Positions 61,995-64,000 of a stretch of 64,000 nucleotides of DNA are shown piece by piece. The notes beneath the pieces were generated by a model. That model was given only the letters and a program-made list of their open reading frames with translations, ran no database searches and was not told the DNA's origin. Made by a program: the position numbers and the translations under genes. Position 1 is the stretch's first letter, and each line of letters starts with the position of its first letter. Source of the DNA: Raineya sp. (GTDB taxonomy: Bacteria > Bacteroidota > Bacteroidia > Cytophagales > Thermonemataceae); NCBI GenBank assembly GCA_025454915.1, contig JALONN010000005.1, positions 124,001 through 188,000 of the forward strand, given 5' to 3'.

Positions 61995-64000
61995 ATGAAC
62001 TACATTACTATGCAAAAACTGTGGAAATACAGTTTAATATTATTCTTATTTCCACTATTGATGGCAAAAGCTGCTGTACCTGTTTTACAATCAACTAATC
62101 CTGCCAACTCGGCAAGTGGAATAGCAATCAATGCTACAGTTTCCTTAACTTTTGATATCAATATCATCAAAGGAACAGGCAATATTACACTTACCCCTTC
62201 ACCCTCTGGAGCAGCTATTGTTGTGGATGTAAATTCTGCCTCTGTTACTATCACAGGAGCAAATAAAACATTGAATATTACAGGTCTAACAATGTTGGAA
62301 AATCGTACTTATGATGTTACAATGCCTTCAGGAGTAGTAAGAGAACAAGCAGGAAGTAATGATCCTTTTGGAGGCATTACATCTGGCACATATAGTTTTA
62401 CTACAGTTGCTTCAGCACCAACTTTATCAAGCAGAACACCAGCTCATAATGCTACAAATGTGGCTACTACTGCCAATTTAACGTTAACATTTGATATGGA
62501 TGTGGCTAAAGGTACTGGCAATATCGAAGTGCAGGCTATTACTCCTGCTGGTACTACCCAAAATATAGATGTAACAGGAGCCAATGTAACTATTGCCAGT
62601 AATGTAGTAACAATAGCTAATGCTGGTTTTACTTTGAATAGTGCTACTCTATATGAGGTTCGTGTGCCTAATACAGCTTTTGTAGCCTCTGGAGGTGCCA
62701 CAAGTCCAGCTTTTGCAGGTATAACAGCAACCAATTGGAGATTTATTACACAAGGGATAGCACCTGTATTAAGCTCTACAGTTCCAGCAAATAATGTAAC
62801 CAATGTATTAACTACAACTACATTAACATTAAATTTTGATATTAATGTAAAAAAGGGCTCTTCAGGAAATATTACTATTACTCCTATTACTCCATCTGGA
62901 GCAGCTATTGTTAAAGCAGTTACTTCATCTGATGTAACAATAGCTGGAAATGTAGTAACTGTAGCAAGTTTAAGTTTGTCTGATAATACACTTTATGAGG
63001 TAACTATAGATGCAAATGCAATCTTAGCAAATAACCCATCTTCAGAACCTTACGGAGGATTGATAGCGGGTTTATTAAGGTTTGTAACAACAGGAAATAT
63101 TCAGGTAACAGCACCTACTTTGACAGATTTATGTAGAGACAATAAAAGCTTTAAATCCTTAGGGAATATTGTAATAAATGAAGGATCTGTTGATAATTTT
63201 ATTGCGGGTGCTGGACAGTTATTAATACTTAATATGCCTACCAACTTTGAGTTGAATCCAGGACTAGGTAGTGTAAGTGCTACAGGTGGTTCAGATATAA
63301 CTATTAATTCGTTTTTTATTTCTAATACTAAAATATTCATTATATATAGTATTACAGGTACATCAAATATTAATACAATTACAATCTCAGGATTACAAGT
63401 AAAAGCTGGTGCGTCTGCAACTACTGGAAATATTACAAGAGATGTGGCAAGTACGGCTCAAATGGATGGATTGGCTGGTGTTTCTTCTTTTGCTAGTTTT
63501 CTAAGTGTAGTTTCACCAAGTGTTCCTACCTTAACGGCTGGGTCAGATACAGATTATTGTGTAGGAGATAATCTTGCTACAGCTATACTTACAATCAATA
63601 ATCCTTTAAGTTTCACACACAAATGGTACAGTGATGCATCCTTAACAACATTAGTTTTTACAGGAAATAGTGCGTCTATTGGAACTAATTTAGGGGTGAG
63701 TAGCACAGTGACAGGCTCTCATAATTTCTATGTAGTAAAAGAAAGTCCTGTTGGTTGCCAGAGTACACCTCTTCTGGTAACCATCAATATTATAGCAAAT
63801 CCTGTCATAGGTGTTTCCAGCAATGATGCGGACAATGAAATATGTAGATTTGAAACAATAGAAGTGACATTTTTTGGTACAGCATCCTCTTATGCAGTAA
63901 CCATAGATGGATTGCCTGTTACTACTCAGGGAACAGTAACTCCTGTCACTGGTGGTGTTAAATTTACATCTAATACATCTTTAACAGCTGGCACTTATAC
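61995..64000 (+). CDS. Giant Ig-repeat surface protein, 3' end beyond the window
   Basis: The frame is open from ATG 61995 to the window end (668 codons, unfinished). ATG 62010 (MQKLWKYS) is an alternative start; both give a signal peptide ending MAKAA. Three SbsA-like Ig domains (Big_5) follow at about residues 26-137, 141-253 and 255-365, each starting with AP-L-S-TPAN-like strands and having NATVSLTFD/TANLTLTFD/TTTLTLNFD. Then come modules with a conserved Cys and GNIVINEGSVDNF, and a further module starting DYCVGDNLATAIL, seen in very large Cytophagales surface proteins. I expect a type IX C-terminal sorting signal in the part beyond the window. It is the sixth gene of the set and probably its exported adhesin or matrix protein. 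Confidence 0.85.
   Translation, partial: MNYITMQKLWKYSLILFLFPLLMAKAAVPVLQSTNPANSASGIAINATVSLTFDINIIKGTGNITLTPSPSGAAIVVDVNSASVTITGANKTLNITGLTMLENRTYDVTMPSGVVREQAGSNDPFGGITSGTYSFTTVASAPTLSSRTPAHNATNVATTANLTLTFDMDVAKGTGNIEVQAITPAGTTQNIDVTGANVTIASNVVTIANAGFTLNSATLYEVRVPNTAFVASGGATSPAFAGITATNWRFITQGIAPVLSSTVPANNVTNVLTTTTLTLNFDINVKKGSSGNITITPITPSGAAIVKAVTSSDVTIAGNVVTVASLSLSDNTLYEVTIDANAILANNPSSEPYGGLIAGLLRFVTTGNIQVTAPTLTDLCRDNKSFKSLGNIVINEGSVDNFIAGAGQLLILNMPTNFELNPGLGSVSATGGSDITINSFFISNTKIFIIYSITGTSNINTITISGLQVKAGASATTGNITRDVASTAQMDGLAGVSSFASFLSVVSPSVPTLTAGSDTDYCVGDNLATAILTINNPLSFTHKWYSDASLTTLVFTGNSASIGTNLGVSSTVTGSHNFYVVKESPVGCQSTPLLVTINIIANPVIGVSSNDADNEICRFETIEVTFFGTASSYAVTIDGLPVTTQGTVTPVTGGVKFTSNTSLTAGTY

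Noticed and set aside
62000..63340. Several minus-strand open frames in the last 2 kb
   Set aside because: They are antisense to the Ig-repeat protein, whose plus frame is continuous with a signal peptide and clear Ig motifs.

Overview
The window is AT-rich, tightly packed DNA from a free-living member of the Bacteroidota, most likely the order Cytophagales. Signs of this are a PorP/SprF-type type IX secretion protein, many exported proteins whose signal peptides end in AQ, several outer-membrane beta-barrels, a eukaryote-like dimeric glycyl-tRNA synthetase, near-absence of Shine-Dalgarno sites, and promoters of the Bacteroidota type (TTG, about 20 nt, TAnnTTTG). I found no rRNA, tRNA, CRISPR array, transposase or phage gene. 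No gene-free stretch exceeds 300 bases; the longest, 28871-29125, holds a structured non-coding repeat element.

Layout. 1-3.2 kb: tail of an unrecognised gene, a papain-like peptidase, and a PorP/SprF protein with a SPOR-like tail. 3.4-9.5 kb (minus): two-gene operon of a TPR/SpoIIE-type phosphatase and an exported ankyrin-TPR-CHAT protease. 9.6-14.8 kb (plus): Ig-like lipoprotein, alpha/beta hydrolase, murE, FkbM methyltransferase, small lipoprotein. 15-19 kb: glycyl-tRNA synthetase, HTTM membrane protein, small genes. 19-21.9 kb (minus): a TIGR01777 epimerase, four tandem paralogous small membrane proteins and a GbsR/MarR regulator; a fifth, diverged paralog lies at 17.0 kb. 22-26.4 kb (minus): a MacAB-like ABC export operon behind a possible sigma-54 promoter and inverted-repeat operator. 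26.6-34 kb: cation efflux protein, M15-like lipoprotein, outer-membrane barrels, peroxiredoxin, TerB-like protein. 34-39 kb (plus): sensor kinase, pabB, AlkD-like DNA repair, Crp-like regulator, DUF998 protein. 39-41.5 kb (minus): glycosyltransferase, M23 peptidase, small protein. 41.6-50 kb: lepA, PLP enzyme with CBS domains, rlmN, two YceI proteins and a MarR regulator. 50-51.5 kb: GT-C-like membrane protein.

51.6-64 kb (plus) is the most unusual region: six co-directional genes separated by 11-82 bp. They encode an ADP/ATP-carrier-like transporter fused to HEAT repeats and a cyclic-nucleotide-type domain, a protein of three TIR-like domains, an nSTAND1 NTPase with membrane anchor, coiled coil and seven-bladed WD40 propeller, a TPR plus beta-barrel outer-membrane protein, a repeat lipoprotein, and the start of a giant Ig-repeat surface protein that runs off the window. 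STAND and TIR modules are typical of conflict and signalling systems; here they sit with envelope and surface proteins, suggesting an inner-membrane signalling hub tied to the cell surface. That link is inference from gene order and domains only.
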